This document shows, one piece after another, positions 17,789 to 27,913 of a stretch of DNA of 45,910 nt; within the stretch, counting starts at the first letter, position 1; the number at the start of each line of letters is the position of its first letter. The translations under genes were made by a program, and so were the position numbers. The stretch is from positions 1 to 45,910 of the forward strand of contig JAFVBR010000038.1 of NCBI GenBank assembly GCA_017479885.1, given 5' to 3'. The notes below the pieces were generated by a model. That model was not told the origin of the DNA. It saw only the letters and a list, made by a program, of their open reading frames with translations, and did no database searches. This stretch comes from Paludibacteraceae bacterium. GTDB lineage: Bacteria; Bacteroidota; Bacteroidia; Bacteroidales; Paludibacteraceae.

Positions 17789-20260
17789 TTATTTTGTTTG
17801 TTTTTCTCCGAGTAGTGTATATTTTGTGCCATCGGGCATCTGTATGTAAACATGTCCGTCTTGCAGTACTTTCCGAATCTCAGATTGTTCTCCTTCTACC
17901 TCTTGCAGAGCAGTCGGTTGCACAACGGTTATCTCCAATACGTCAGAATATACATAATCATTATCAGCCGTAGCCCTTACGCGCAGATAGTAGTTACCGG
18001 GCTCAACGGCAGAAATAGTAGCATTATAGACGTACATAGCGGTAACGGCGGTCTTTGTGACACGCGGAGCAAAAGAACTGATAGTAGATAGTTCGGCACG
18101 GAAGGCTGCAGCATTCTGTTCCTGCCACTCTACATATACTTCAGCGCCGGCAATAGTGTCACCGTCATGCGGAGTGATAATCACCGGCTCAGGCACCGGC
18201 AGAGGCATTGTGCGGAAAGCGAAAGCCTTCGACATGCTATAGATCTCACCCGCTGTTACCGAAGCACGCACATAATAAACGGTTGCAGGTTTGAGCACGG
18301 AGTCAGGCATCTGCACACGCGGAACCGAAGCTGAACCTTCCCAAACCCGGTTAAGAGCAGAGAAATCGTTCTTGCTTGACACTTCAAAAGTATATTGTGC
18401 ACCATTCACTGACAAACTGTCGCACCTGAACTCAGGTGCCAGTGCCACATCTCTCTCTCCGTCGGCAGGTGCAACCATTGCAAACGGACTACCTACAAAC
18501 TTACGTACTTCCGAAGTCACATCCTCGGCATTGGCACCACGGGCAGTAACGCGCCACCAGTAGGTCTTGCCCTCTTCAAGAAGAGTTATATCACCCGTAT
18601 AGAAACGCGGCTCACCACGCTCGACAAACGAAATAATATCTTTGAACTCTTCGTCGGTTGCAATCTCAATAAAGTATGAGTCCGCCCCCTGAGGTGCCTC
18701 CCAACGGAAATAGGTCGGCAGCAAGGGTGCCGCATCGCGGGCAGGATAAGTAAGCACAGGTGCAGAAAGCGTAGTGCGCGGCATATCTTTCACCATAGGA
18801 GCATACTCGTTGCCATAGCGGTCAACCACCGAAACGGCATACACGTAGTTCTGCTTCACAGGCACCTTGTAGCTCGTTTCGTAAGTCATACCGAGCAGAT
18901 ATGCCGGCGAATAGAACTGTCCGTGCCTGCCTACACTGTCTTTGGGCAGATAGTAAACCGCATAGCGCACATTGCTGTTCTCTGTCGGAGCTGTCCATGA
19001 GAGCACATAAGACGAATACTTTATGTCACTCACAAAGAGTTGTGCCGGCTGCTTGCGCCACCACTTCTGCGGCGGCAAAGCGGGAGCCTGCCATACGTTC
19101 TGGCGCATATAGGCTGTGTAGCCCGAATTTTTGTATATAGCGTTTCTGATGCTATACAGCACAGAGCCGGGAGCATCAATACGGTCGTCCTCACGCAACA
19201 CCACAACCTCTTTCTCTGTCTCTGCCGCCTTGCTGTCTTCCACAGAGTGACTGGCGTAGAAATGTCTGCCGTATTTCTCTGCTATCATACTCCACCACTC
19301 CGAGAGTTTGCTGAAGTCGCAAGTGCTGCTGCCCACATGCCAGTACATCTGAGGTGAAATATAGTCTATCGTCATGCGACTCATCCATGCCAACGGGTCA
19401 GAGTAGATACCGCCGTACTGCCAATCGGAGAAAGGCCCTTGCGGCACACCGTATTGGTCGGCATGCGCCTTTGAGGAAGCCACTTGCGGGGCAGGTCCGA
19501 TACCGAAAGTGACCCACGGCTTAGTCACGAGTATAGTGTCCTGCACACGGCGCACCATATCGTTCACCTGCTCACGACGCCAGTCAGCCTGACTCAGACC
19601 ACCGGGATTGTTTGCCTTATATAGGTCGGCATCCATAGAAAGGGGTGAACCTGAGAGATAGAAATAGTCGTCAAACAACACTCCGTCAACGTCATACTTC
19701 TCCAAAAGGTCTGCAACCACCGCACAGATGCGTGTCTTGACCTCAGGCAGACCGGGGTTGAGTATGCTTGCCCCGTTGTACTTCATCAGCCATTCGGGGT
19801 GAGTGTTGGCATAATCATCGGCATTCGCCTTGTTGGTATCGAACTGCGTTTCCGAAGATGAATAACGATAAGGATTTATCCACACATGGAGCTCCATGCC
19901 GCGCTTATGAGCCTCTTGGATTGCGAAAGCCATGGGGTCGTAGGAAGGTGTCTTACCGCGTGTACCCGTTATCCACTGGCTCCACGGTTCATATTTTGAC
20001 TCATACCAAGCGTCTGACATCGTGCGTCCCTGCAAGGCAACACAATTCATGTTCATGCGCTGCATTGAGTCAAGCATCTGCACAAGCAGTTGCTGCTGCT
20101 GCTGAGCATCGGTGACCCAACTGCCGGAAGATGTAGCAGGCCAGTCAAGTGCCCAGACCGTGGCAACCCATGCCGAGCGCATCTCGCGCTTGGGAGTAGC
20201 ATAGAGCACGGAAAAAGCGCAGAGTGCAGAGAGCAATAATATTAGCGAACAACGTTTCAT
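17789..20260 (-). CDS. GHL10 family glycoside hydrolase (DigH-like)
   Basis: The protein is 823 residues with a signal peptide (residues 1-21). The N-terminal TIM-barrel (about 24-350) is the GHL10/DUF187 family: EMRSAWVATVWALDWP (26-41), ELHVWINPYRYS (123-134), DVDGVLFDDYFYL (190-202) and DYISPQMYWHVG. The best studied member, E. coli DigH, cleaves peptide-free (denuded) peptidoglycan glycan strands. The rest is Fn3- and Ig-like modules (about 415-790) and a short tail, RKVLQDGHVYIQMPDG, like that of the next gene. Its ATG shares one base with the TGA of the PKD lipoprotein gene, so translation is coupled. Peptidoglycan as substrate is inferred from the family and the nearby amidase; other glycans are possible. 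Confidence 0.9.
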   Translation of the reverse strand: MKRCSLILLLSALCAFSVLYATPKREMRSAWVATVWALDWPATSSGSWVTDAQQQQQLLVQMLDSMQRMNMNCVALQGRTMSDAWYESKYEPWSQWITGTRGKTPSYDPMAFAIQEAHKRGMELHVWINPYRYSSSETQFDTNKANADDYANTHPEWLMKYNGASILNPGLPEVKTRICAVVADLLEKYDVDGVLFDDYFYLSGSPLSMDADLYKANNPGGLSQADWRREQVNDMVRRVQDTILVTKPWVTFGIGPAPQVASSKAHADQYGVPQGPFSDWQYGGIYSDPLAWMSRMTIDYISPQMYWHVGSSTCDFSKLSEWWSMIAEKYGRHFYASHSVEDSKAAETEKEVVVLREDDRIDAPGSVLYSIRNAIYKNSGYTAYMRQNVWQAPALPPQKWWRKQPAQLFVSDIKYSSYVLSWTAPTENSNVRYAVYYLPKDSVGRHGQFYSPAYLLGMTYETSYKVPVKQNYVYAVSVVDRYGNEYAPMVKDMPRTTLSAPVLTYPARDAAPLLPTYFRWEAPQGADSYFIEIATDEEFKDIISFVERGEPRFYTGDITLLEEGKTYWWRVTARGANAEDVTSEVRKFVGSPFAMVAPADGERDVALAPEFRCDSLSVNGAQYTFEVSSKNDFSALNRVWEGSASVPRVQMPDSVLKPATVYYVRASVTAGEIYSMSKAFAFRTMPLPVPEPVIITPHDGDTIAGAEVYVEWQEQNAAAFRAELSTISSFAPRVTKTAVTAMYVYNATISAVEPGNYYLRVRATADNDYVYSDVLEITVVQPTALQEVEGEQSEIRKVLQDGHVYIQMPDGTKYTLLGEKQTK

Positions 20261-21954
20261 CAGAACAGTTTTGATGGTGTAGGATTAACAACCACACCGT
20301 ATATTTCCACTCCTTCTATAACGGTTTCAACCTTTCCTGTAGCAGGATTATAACACATCAGACCTGAAGGAGCATTGGTGGCATCTCCGGGCGAGCGGTA
20401 GCCGAAATAGATGCAACCGGTAGCCTCATCAAGAGCCAGCTGACAGATGGCGACAGGCTCGGAGGTCGTGCCTTCGTAAGCGGCAGGCTTGCCTGATATA
20501 TTAGGCTCCAAGCCCAGACCTGATTCATGGAGAATCTTATAAGGAGCCAGGTTGGCTTTTTTGGTGCCGATACCGTCAAGGTCGGCTATGGTAGGACAGC
20601 GATAGAAGCCTCCGTAACCCTCGTCCCAGAGGGTGAAGAAGAACTCACCGGTAGCCTTGTTGTAAACATAGGATTTCGGGCACATTGATGACAGTGCTAT
20701 TCCTGCAGCGGGGGCATTGGTTCCCTGAGCAGTGGCAGCAGGCAGAATGTCAGCATCAGTAAAGCGGAAAATACCGGTACCGTTATAAGTCTTGCACCAA
20801 TACCATGTACCTTCAACCTTACCGAAACATCCTCCGATACAGCCATAGCCCCAACCGTTATTGTAGTATTCGAGCGTACTGTGCTGTACGTAATACGGAT
20901 ATTCCGAAGCGCTGTATTTCTTGTTGCGGTCTGTCAGGGGCACAGGAATTATGCCGGTATTACGATTGGCATAATAAAGCACACTGCCGTCAATAAATCC
21001 ATAGAACGGGTCGTCGAAAGCAGCCTGTCCGACATTGCTTATCATCGTTTCAAGTTTGCTCCCGTCTTTTGCAACAACCGAAATCTTACCATCGCCCATA
21101 CTGCCTTCCGTGTCGTTCACGTAGTAAAACTGCTTGCCACAATCAAGCACATACAATAGCGAGTCTGCAAACAAGAGGTTGAAGGGATGAGAACCGGAAG
21201 ACAATCCAAGGTCGTACGGCATTATCTTCATGCCCTCGGGTGCATCAGAGGCAAGTTTGAGTGCCATGATGTTGCCGTCTTTCACAGCATAATACAGCGT
21301 AGGAACATCCTTATTGTAACCCACTTGCACATTGATGCTCGCTTCTTCAAGCATGCGCCCGTCAAGAGCCACCTGCAAGCGCACGGTCTGCGAACCTACA
21401 TTTGAGAAAATCACTTCGCCGGGCAACTCCTTGTCAGAAGTCTCAAGCAGGTTTCCCTCGGCATCAGTAGTGCCCTCGGGGAATATCCAATTGTATGTTG
21501 CCGTACGTTTTTTGGGATTAGGCAGGTCAATATTGAAACTGATTCTGGTTGTCAGCACCTCGCACACTCCCTCATACGGATTGATTCCCATCACAGGCTT
21601 GAGGTCAGAAATCATAATAGGCTGCTTCTTCGTGACCTTCTCTCCGTTACTCTTCTCGATAGTAAGCACAACATAGAATGTGCCAGCCTTGTCGTAGGCA
21701 TGAGTAACCGTCGGCTCGGTGGTGCGCACCTCTTCAGTGTCGTCTCCGAAATTCCAGACTGCAGTTCCTTCAGTGGGTGATATATTCTCGAATGTTATCT
21801 CAGAATCGACATAATAATCAAGCGTATAATCACCGTTTATGACGTAAGTGAACTGCACTGCCTCTTGTGGCAGGTCTTCTACTTTAGGCTCATGCTCCCG
21901 GCAACCGACCAACATGAGGGAAAATAACAGCGGAAATATATATTTTGCTTTCAT
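20260..21954 (-). CDS. PKD-like family surface lipoprotein
   Basis: The 564-residue protein has a lipoprotein signal peptide with lipobox Cys18 (LMLVGC). It is followed by acidic residues, typical of Bacteroidetes lipoproteins that reach the cell surface. A PKD-like module spans about 35-115 (VWNFGDDTEEVRTTEPTVTH), then a second Ig-like module (about 118-210), then about 350 residues with repeated Tyr, Trp and Gly strands (YYAVKDGNIMALK, NGWGYGCIGGCFG) that look like a propeller. Genes of this layout often sit beside SusC/SusD and are thought to bind glycan at the surface. It lies 18 bases after the smaller lipoprotein gene and overlaps the GHL10 gene by one base. No enzymatic motif was seen. 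Confidence 0.85.
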   Translation of the reverse strand: MKAKYIFPLLFSLMLVGCREHEPKVEDLPQEAVQFTYVINGDYTLDYYVDSEITFENISPTEGTAVWNFGDDTEEVRTTEPTVTHAYDKAGTFYVVLTIEKSNGEKVTKKQPIMISDLKPVMGINPYEGVCEVLTTRISFNIDLPNPKKRTATYNWIFPEGTTDAEGNLLETSDKELPGEVIFSNVGSQTVRLQVALDGRMLEEASINVQVGYNKDVPTLYYAVKDGNIMALKLASDAPEGMKIMPYDLGLSSGSHPFNLLFADSLLYVLDCGKQFYYVNDTEGSMGDGKISVVAKDGSKLETMISNVGQAAFDDPFYGFIDGSVLYYANRNTGIIPVPLTDRNKKYSASEYPYYVQHSTLEYYNNGWGYGCIGGCFGKVEGTWYWCKTYNGTGIFRFTDADILPAATAQGTNAPAAGIALSSMCPKSYVYNKATGEFFFTLWDEGYGGFYRCPTIADLDGIGTKKANLAPYKILHESGLGLEPNISGKPAAYEGTTSEPVAICQLALDEATGCIYFGYRSPGDATNAPSGLMCYNPATGKVETVIEGVEIYGVVVNPTPSKLF

Positions 21955-21972
21955 ACAATAAAAATTACGTTA

Positions 21973-22830
21973 TTATTGGATTACTTCAATCTCTTTAGGC
22001 TCTGTTATGCCATACACATCTCTGTCGTCATAAACACGAATCAAAGCGCGAATATTGTATTTCCGAATATACGACACGGAATAACTGTTATCCGCTGAAC
22101 TGTATATCAAACGGTCAAAACTTACGCTGTCGCGATACAATGTCGTCAGTTCGTCCGGCACAGGCTGGGCGGTAGAGTCGGCATTCCACTTGAAATGATA
22201 TACGTATGCATCGGAGTTCACATCGAACGTAGAGTCGGTATATTGCATGAAGTCATCAACCAGTCCCAGGCCTATCATCATAGAGCGGTAGTCGGCATAT
22301 TTGAGTTTCTGCTCAAGACTGTCCTTGAAATGCTGCATAAAACCTTCACCGAAATACTGATTCATCTTGTCAGCTTCAAACACCGCAGGATTGGTCCATG
22401 AGAAAGGAGCGAGTGTACTGCTGACGGGGAACGACTCCTCAATATAGTAGGCATGAAGCGAGTCATTCCACAGGTCTTCAGTATGAGCATAGGTCTTTAT
22501 TTTCTGCTCTATGCGTTTCTCTTCGGCTACAGAAGATATGACCGAATAGGTAAAACTGCTGACCCACGGACACGAAACCTGGCGCTCAATGTTCTCTGTC
22601 AGGTTGTACCATGCCTCAGAGCGATCAATACTTACACCCTTCAATGCCGTGTAATATTGCAATTGAAAACTGAGCGACTGTCCGGCAGACACTGCCGAAC
22701 TCCCAATTTCCCAATAAGCCTGAGGTCCGACTTCACCGGTAATCGTAAGGTCATCAAAGAAATCGTGTTTGTCGCACCCGACAAGCATGAATGCCGCCAC
22801 AGTTAAAATAAATATGCTTCTGGTTTTCAT
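21973..22830 (-). CDS. lipoprotein of unknown family at the third position of the Sus operon
   Basis: The protein is 285 residues from the ATG at 22830; a TTG four codons earlier is less likely. Signal peptide and lipobox are clear: MKTRSIF, a hydrophobic run, then MLVGC with an acidic stretch after the Cys (DKHDFFDD). The rest is rich in Tyr, Trp, Ser and Asp with alternating strands, for example QAYWEIGSSAVSAGQSLSFQ. It has no motif I recognise. Its place, 29 bases after SusD and before the PKD lipoprotein, is where surface glycan-binding proteins (SusE/SusF-like) usually sit. A binding role is therefore the simplest guess, from position only. Confidence 0.8.
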   Translation of the reverse strand: MKTRSIFILTVAAFMLVGCDKHDFFDDLTITGEVGPQAYWEIGSSAVSAGQSLSFQLQYYTALKGVSIDRSEAWYNLTENIERQVSCPWVSSFTYSVISSVAEEKRIEQKIKTYAHTEDLWNDSLHAYYIEESFPVSSTLAPFSWTNPAVFEADKMNQYFGEGFMQHFKDSLEQKLKYADYRSMMIGLGLVDDFMQYTDSTFDVNSDAYVYHFKWNADSTAQPVPDELTTLYRDSVSFDRLIYSSADNSYSVSYIRKYNIRALIRVYDDRDVYGITEPKEIEVIQ

Positions 22831-22859
22831 AATATATATCAATTATAAATTATCAACTA

Positions 22860-24620
22860 TCATTTCCACTCTATTGCGTTTGAGCAGGTGCATACAGAAG
22901 GATTGAACTTAGCCCAAATCAGGTGTTTCTGCATCCAGTGGTAATCAACCTGCCCCGAAGCATTACAAGCACCTATACGGATAAGTTCCTTAGAGTTGTA
23001 CTTTGTCTCGGTCTCGGTATCAGGATTCAGACGATTGACCCAGGCATTAGGTGAATATATCGCCTTGGAAGACGGGTCTTCATAGCAGTCATCCTGATCC
23101 CAATACGGGGCATAGAGGTTATAGGGACGTCGAAGCGAATATTCGCCTGTATAAGCAGTGGGAACATATTTGGAGCCCACGCGTACTTTAGCCGTATATA
23201 CCGGCACGCCGTCATAGTAGATACCGTTGGTCTTGCTTGAATAATTGTAACGACGCATGTCAGTCCACTGCTCTTCCTGCAGATACATCGCAACATATTT
23301 CTGCTGCATAAGGTCGGCAATGGTAAACTCGGTTTCACCTGGCAATTTCACGTCGAAGAATAACTGTGTCAGAGTAGAACCCATATTCACATCATAACGC
23401 ATCATATTTTGCTCTGTTGCCAGACGTGTTGTAGCAAATGCGCCAACCTTGTCGCCTGCCCAATATTGCGCTTCTGCCTTGATGAAAAGAAGTTCCTCTT
23501 CGGTAATGAGAGCTATGTAACCTGTATTCTGCGTATATGGATTATGTCCGCTTCCGGCATACAGGTCAGGATAATAGGTAACTTTCATTGAGTTGTCCAT
23601 ACCTATATTGCTTTCAAGCCAGCGTATTGCCTCGCTGCCTGCAGTTCCGGTATTGCGCGGAGTCATCATTTTCTCTGCACGCGGGTCAAGGGCATAACCG
23701 TAGAGAGTACTTTTGGTAGGATATGCTCCAAGAATAGCCTTGGCAAAGAATGTGGTCGGGATAGACGATGACAAGCGGTTGTCACGACTCTCCCATGAAT
23801 TGATCTTCGGGCAAGTACTGCCCCATGGGCAGTTGCTCTCGGTTACGCCGCCGGGATAGTGATATCTTGGTTCCTCCCAGTTGGGGTCTGTAAGTACCTC
23901 GTCCACCATCTGTATTATCTTCTGGCAGGTGGCGGGAGTGTTGTCCCAGTTGGGGAGTTTGCGAAGCCACAGGCGGCAGCGGAGAGCCTTGGCGTAAGCC
24001 GCCCATTTTTTCATATCACCCTTATAAATCCTGTCCTGCTTTTCCGTTATGGGTTTTGCATCCGGATTGTCCGTCCAAGCAGGATCAGCATAGAGTTTCA
24101 CCAATTCGTCAGCTTCCTCAAACAACCACTCATACACTTCCTCCTGCGAGTCATACTTAGGTGAGTTCTTCAAATATGCTTCCGAACGCGGCATATCCCC
24201 AAAGAGGTCGGTGGTCATCATGGTAGATTGCAAGCGAATGGTACGACCTATCAACTCGTAGTTTGGAGAGTTCTGCTCCTCAGCTATCTCTATCATTTTG
24301 CGTATATTTGCACCAAGGTCGTAGAAATGGCGACGCCACATCGGGTGACGGTTGATACCGAGAAATTCCCAACCCTGACTATACGGGTAAGAGCCTGTTT
24401 GCGATTTGGAAGAGGTCGTCAGTGCCTGCGACATATACACCCCGTACTCTGCATGGTCGTAGTTGATTTGCGCCGCATAGAAGATGATAGGAGGCAGAGC
24501 CTGATCGAGAGTAGTGGTCACCGGCTGGTTAGGATTGGTATTGATATCCAGCCAATCCTGGCATCCCGTCAAGAAAGAGAGGACAGCCACACACATTATT
24601 ATATTTATATACTTCTTCAT
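22860..24620 (-). CDS. SusD/RagB family nutrient-binding lipoprotein
   Basis: SusD-type proteins form the lid over a SusC channel and capture oligosaccharides or peptides at the cell surface. This 586-residue protein has a lipobox at Cys20 (LSFLTGC) followed by QDWLDINTNPNQP, a common SusD-like_2 start. TPR-like helices follow with blocks such as IGRTIRLQSTMMTTDLFGDMP, KWAAYAKALRCRLWLRK and LLFIKAEAQYWAGDK. The C-terminal QKYVAMYLQEEQWTDMRRYN is also typical of the family. It begins 18 bases after the SusC gene. The family is sure; the ligand cannot be read from sequence, but neighbours point to cell-wall fragments. Confidence 0.96.
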   Translation of the reverse strand: MKKYINIIMCVAVLSFLTGCQDWLDINTNPNQPVTTTLDQALPPIIFYAAQINYDHAEYGVYMSQALTTSSKSQTGSYPYSQGWEFLGINRHPMWRRHFYDLGANIRKMIEIAEEQNSPNYELIGRTIRLQSTMMTTDLFGDMPRSEAYLKNSPKYDSQEEVYEWLFEEADELVKLYADPAWTDNPDAKPITEKQDRIYKGDMKKWAAYAKALRCRLWLRKLPNWDNTPATCQKIIQMVDEVLTDPNWEEPRYHYPGGVTESNCPWGSTCPKINSWESRDNRLSSSIPTTFFAKAILGAYPTKSTLYGYALDPRAEKMMTPRNTGTAGSEAIRWLESNIGMDNSMKVTYYPDLYAGSGHNPYTQNTGYIALITEEELLFIKAEAQYWAGDKVGAFATTRLATEQNMMRYDVNMGSTLTQLFFDVKLPGETEFTIADLMQQKYVAMYLQEEQWTDMRRYNYSSKTNGIYYDGVPVYTAKVRVGSKYVPTAYTGEYSLRRPYNLYAPYWDQDDCYEDPSSKAIYSPNAWVNRLNPDTETETKYNSKELIRIGACNASGQVDYHWMQKHLIWAKFNPSVCTCSNAIEWK

Positions 24621-24638
24621 ATTCTGTTCCTCCTGTTT

Positions 24639-27600
24639 TTAGAATTTAACATTAAGTGAGAAGTTATAGCTTCTGAGCGAGGGTATGGGGAAAGAGTCTA
24701 TACCTGCCGAACCTGTACCGCCGCTACCTGTTGATGCGTTACACATCGGATCAGAACCTGCGTAACGAGTAAGAGTGAAGAGGTTGTTTGCCGTAAACGA
24801 GAGGTTAAGACCTTTCAGCACCTTCTGGTTCTTCATCAGTTGTGCAAAATCGTAGCCAAGAGTCACATAACTCAGACGTAGATACGATCCGTCTTCTATG
24901 AAGTTGGAACTTACATTGTAGAAGGAGTTGATGATGGTTGTAGCATCTAACGTAATAGGCTTGGTGTTCTTCACATAGCCTCCGTTGCCGTCGCTGACCA
25001 CACCGTCAAACACGACCTGACGTCCACGGTATTGTTCCAAAATGGCAGCCTGTCCGCTTGAGATAAGCGACTGCTGGGTGAAGTTGAATACATCGCCGCC
25101 CACTCTGCCGTCGAACAAGAAACTGAATTGCACACCATATATACTCATACGGCTGCTAAGACCGGCAGAAAACAAGCCTTCACGATTACCGATATACTTA
25201 TTCTTTATAGGAGATATTGTCGGATAACCGTTCTCGTCACAAATAATCCGTCCGTCCTCAGTACGCTCATAGTCCTTGCCTGAAAGCGAAGTCGTAGACA
25301 TTCCGAGATATGCAGAGGTGAACACCGTACCATATTGAACGCCTGTTATTTCAAGCACGTCTTCCGGCAGAGAGACCACCTTGCCTCGGTTCAGACCGAA
25401 GTTGAGCGCCATCGTCCAATTAAAATTCTTCTTTTTGAGAATATCCTGCTCAAGTGTAAACTCAAAGCCCTGATTGCGGATAGAACCTTCATTGCGGCGT
25501 TGAAGGATATAACCCGAAGCGGGAGAAACACGCACTGTCACTATCTGGTTGTCAACTTGAGTGGAATAATAGGCGAGGTCAAGACGTGTGCGGTTGTTGA
25601 AGAAACGCAGGTCGGCACCTATCTCCCATGATGTTGACATCTCCGGAGCAAGTTCGAGCGAGGCGGCTGCCATAGTGGGGTCAATGCCGTAGCCGCCGTC
25701 AGGATAAGTGGCAAACTGCTTGTATGAGCGGTCATAGCCGTAAGGCGATGTGTCCTTACCCACAACTGCAAAGTTACCACGGAGTTTGCCGTAAGAGAAC
25801 CAGTTATTCTTCGTCTGATTCAAACCGGGAATAAGTTCCGAGAAAACAAGACCTGCAGTAACAGACGGATAGAAATACGGACTTGTCTTCAGTGCCGACG
25901 ACCAGTCCCACCTGCCGGTAACGGAAATAGATGCCAGATTATTGTAATCCGCCTTCACCTCCCAATAGTAGGAAAAGGTGCGTTTCTGATTGATGGTAGA
26001 AGTGCGGTCAGCCACTGCCATATCATCGCCGCCTGAGGTATTGCTCATAGAGTATGTACCGGGGATGATGAAGTTATAACCCGTCATTGACTTAGACACG
26101 CTGCTTGCGCTCTTCAGGTCACCACCAACCATAAAGTTCATACCAAAATTCTTAGGCAACTCAAGATTATATGTCGCCATAAATCCCGCGTTCAAAAGTT
26201 CACTCATACTGGAGGACGACGAGTAGTAACCGAGATAGCTGTTACGCGACCCCATATTCTCTATATCCTTTGTCGTCAAATAAGTATCTGTCAAGTAATC
26301 ACCACTCAGATAAGCCAGATATGCCTCATAAGCATCCCATTCGGCATCGTTGGTACCGTCTCTTTCCGTAGCAGGCTTGGCAATTGACTGTATCACGTTT
26401 GAATCATCCCAACGCGGCACCACATAACTCTCGGTAGAAACAGACTTCATATCGTAACTTACACGTCCTGTAAGTTCCAACCCCTTAACAGGCTTGAACA
26501 CCACCGAAGCATTAAGTATGTTGCGCATTGCACGGCTCAAACCGTTATCATGATGGATTCCGTAGAGAGGACTGATGGGCGAAGCGTACTTTTTCCCCTC
26601 ACCATCGGTATAATAACGGAAATGGGGCATGCCGGATGCTTCTTCGTAATAAGTCATATCATCAGTCAGAGGCCAGCCGTAGGCTGTCTGCACACCGCTC
26701 GTCGAACGGGAACGGGTATTGCTGAAATTCACAGAAGCGTTTATAGTAACCCATTTGGCAGGGGAATAGCTTGCTTTTAGCAGGGCTCCGAGTTTCTGCC
26801 TATAGTCGTTTGGAATCACACCATCCGCTTTCGACCAATTGGCGGAAGCGTATGCCTGGAATTTCTCCGTACCACCACTCACACTCACATCATATTTCTG
26901 ATAGAAACCCATAGTAAGGAAGTTCTCCAGATTGTTATACACCTGCTGTTCCGGCGAGAGCAACGGTCCCCAACCTCCGGAGGCTTTGTCGCGATAGAAG
27001 CCGTTGGAACCCGGCATATAAGAAGTCTGTTGCTTCAGCAAGTTCGACGGTGTATCCATCTGCCAGCTACCATTTGCCTGAACCGAGACCTTACCGGCCT
27101 CAGCACTCTTGGTTGTAATCATAATTACACCATTGGCACCCTCCTGTCCGTATAGAGCGGCAGCGGCAGCACCTTTCAGAACGGTTACATTCTCAATGTC
27201 GTTAGGGTTAATATCTGCTGCAGCAGTAGCACCACCGTTTATCGGCATTCCGTCAAGCACGAACAAAGGCTCGTTTGACTGAGACGTGTTGATAGATGAT
27301 ATACCACGGATGATAATCTGTGAGCCGGCGTTAGGAGAACCGGAGCCGTTGGTAACCTGCACACCGGCAATCTGGCCTTGGAGGGCATTAACGAAGTTGG
27401 CGTTCTTACCTGCAGTGAGGTCTTCGGACTTGACGTTCTGCACGGCAAAGTTCATGCGTTTCTTTTCCTGCACTATACCCATAGCCGTTACCACCACTTC
27501 TTCCATTGCGATGGCATCGTCCTTGAGTTTGACATTCATTTCAGAGCCGGTGACACGCAACTCCTGCGTGGTCATACCGACATACGAGAACACCAGTGTC

Positions 27601-27797
27601 GCCTTGTCCGCTACAGTGATTGAATAGTTACCGTCAAAATCGGTGATAGTACCGTTGGATGTTCCTTTCTCAATGACTGAAGCGCCTATGACAGGTTCAC
27701 CGTCTGCCTGAGAAGTAACCTTGCCGGTAACCGTAACTGCCGCCCATGCGTAAGGCACAAGCAGCAATACGAGTAGTAACGAGTAGATTTTCTTCAT
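24639..27797 (-). CDS. SusC/RagA family TonB-linked outer-membrane transporter
   Basis: The protein is 1052 residues. After the signal peptide (ending YAWA) comes a carboxypeptidase-regulatory-like domain (about 20-95: VTVTGKVTSQADGEPVIGAS). Then the TonB box region EEVVVTAMG leads to the plug with NALQGQIAGVQVTNGSGSPN and the SusC signature PLFVLDGMPING. A 22-strand barrel fills the rest and ends in Phe (NFSLNVKF). No anti-sigma-interaction domain precedes the plug. It is the first gene of the operon, with a Bacteroidetes promoter about 75 bases upstream. Energy from TonB-ExbBD would drive import of the ligand captured by the SusD partner. Substrate is inferred only from context. Confidence 0.97.
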   Translation of the reverse strand: MKKIYSLLLVLLLVPYAWAAVTVTGKVTSQADGEPVIGASVIEKGTSNGTITDFDGNYSITVADKATLVFSYVGMTTQELRVTGSEMNVKLKDDAIAMEEVVVTAMGIVQEKKRMNFAVQNVKSEDLTAGKNANFVNALQGQIAGVQVTNGSGSPNAGSQIIIRGISSINTSQSNEPLFVLDGMPINGGATAAADINPNDIENVTVLKGAAAAALYGQEGANGVIMITTKSAEAGKVSVQANGSWQMDTPSNLLKQQTSYMPGSNGFYRDKASGGWGPLLSPEQQVYNNLENFLTMGFYQKYDVSVSGGTEKFQAYASANWSKADGVIPNDYRQKLGALLKASYSPAKWVTINASVNFSNTRSRSTSGVQTAYGWPLTDDMTYYEEASGMPHFRYYTDGEGKKYASPISPLYGIHHDNGLSRAMRNILNASVVFKPVKGLELTGRVSYDMKSVSTESYVVPRWDDSNVIQSIAKPATERDGTNDAEWDAYEAYLAYLSGDYLTDTYLTTKDIENMGSRNSYLGYYSSSSSMSELLNAGFMATYNLELPKNFGMNFMVGGDLKSASSVSKSMTGYNFIIPGTYSMSNTSGGDDMAVADRTSTINQKRTFSYYWEVKADYNNLASISVTGRWDWSSALKTSPYFYPSVTAGLVFSELIPGLNQTKNNWFSYGKLRGNFAVVGKDTSPYGYDRSYKQFATYPDGGYGIDPTMAAASLELAPEMSTSWEIGADLRFFNNRTRLDLAYYSTQVDNQIVTVRVSPASGYILQRRNEGSIRNQGFEFTLEQDILKKKNFNWTMALNFGLNRGKVVSLPEDVLEITGVQYGTVFTSAYLGMSTTSLSGKDYERTEDGRIICDENGYPTISPIKNKYIGNREGLFSAGLSSRMSIYGVQFSFLFDGRVGGDVFNFTQQSLISSGQAAILEQYRGRQVVFDGVVSDGNGGYVKNTKPITLDATTIINSFYNVSSNFIEDGSYLRLSYVTLGYDFAQLMKNQKVLKGLNLSFTANNLFTLTRYAGSDPMCNASTGSGGTGSAGIDSFPIPSLRSYNFSLNVKF

Positions 27798-27871
27798 ATT
27801 GTGTAATTCATGAATTATTTATTCTTATTATCTGCACCCCATATCTTTGAAAGGGTTCAAAATAGAACGGG

Positions 27872-27879
27872 CAAAATTA
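27872..27879 (-). promoter_or_regulatory. promoter of the SusC/SusD operon, -7 element
   Basis: On the minus strand this reads TAATTTTG, matching TAnnTTTG, with TCTTG ending 20 bases upstream as a weak -33 element. The predicted start lies near 27866, giving a leader of about 70 bases before the SusC ATG. No adjoining sigma/anti-sigma or two-component gene was found, so the regulator is not in this window. Confidence 0.7.
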
Positions 27880-27913
27880 CATATTTTCCCCCATCTTTAC
27901 AAGAAAAATTTAT

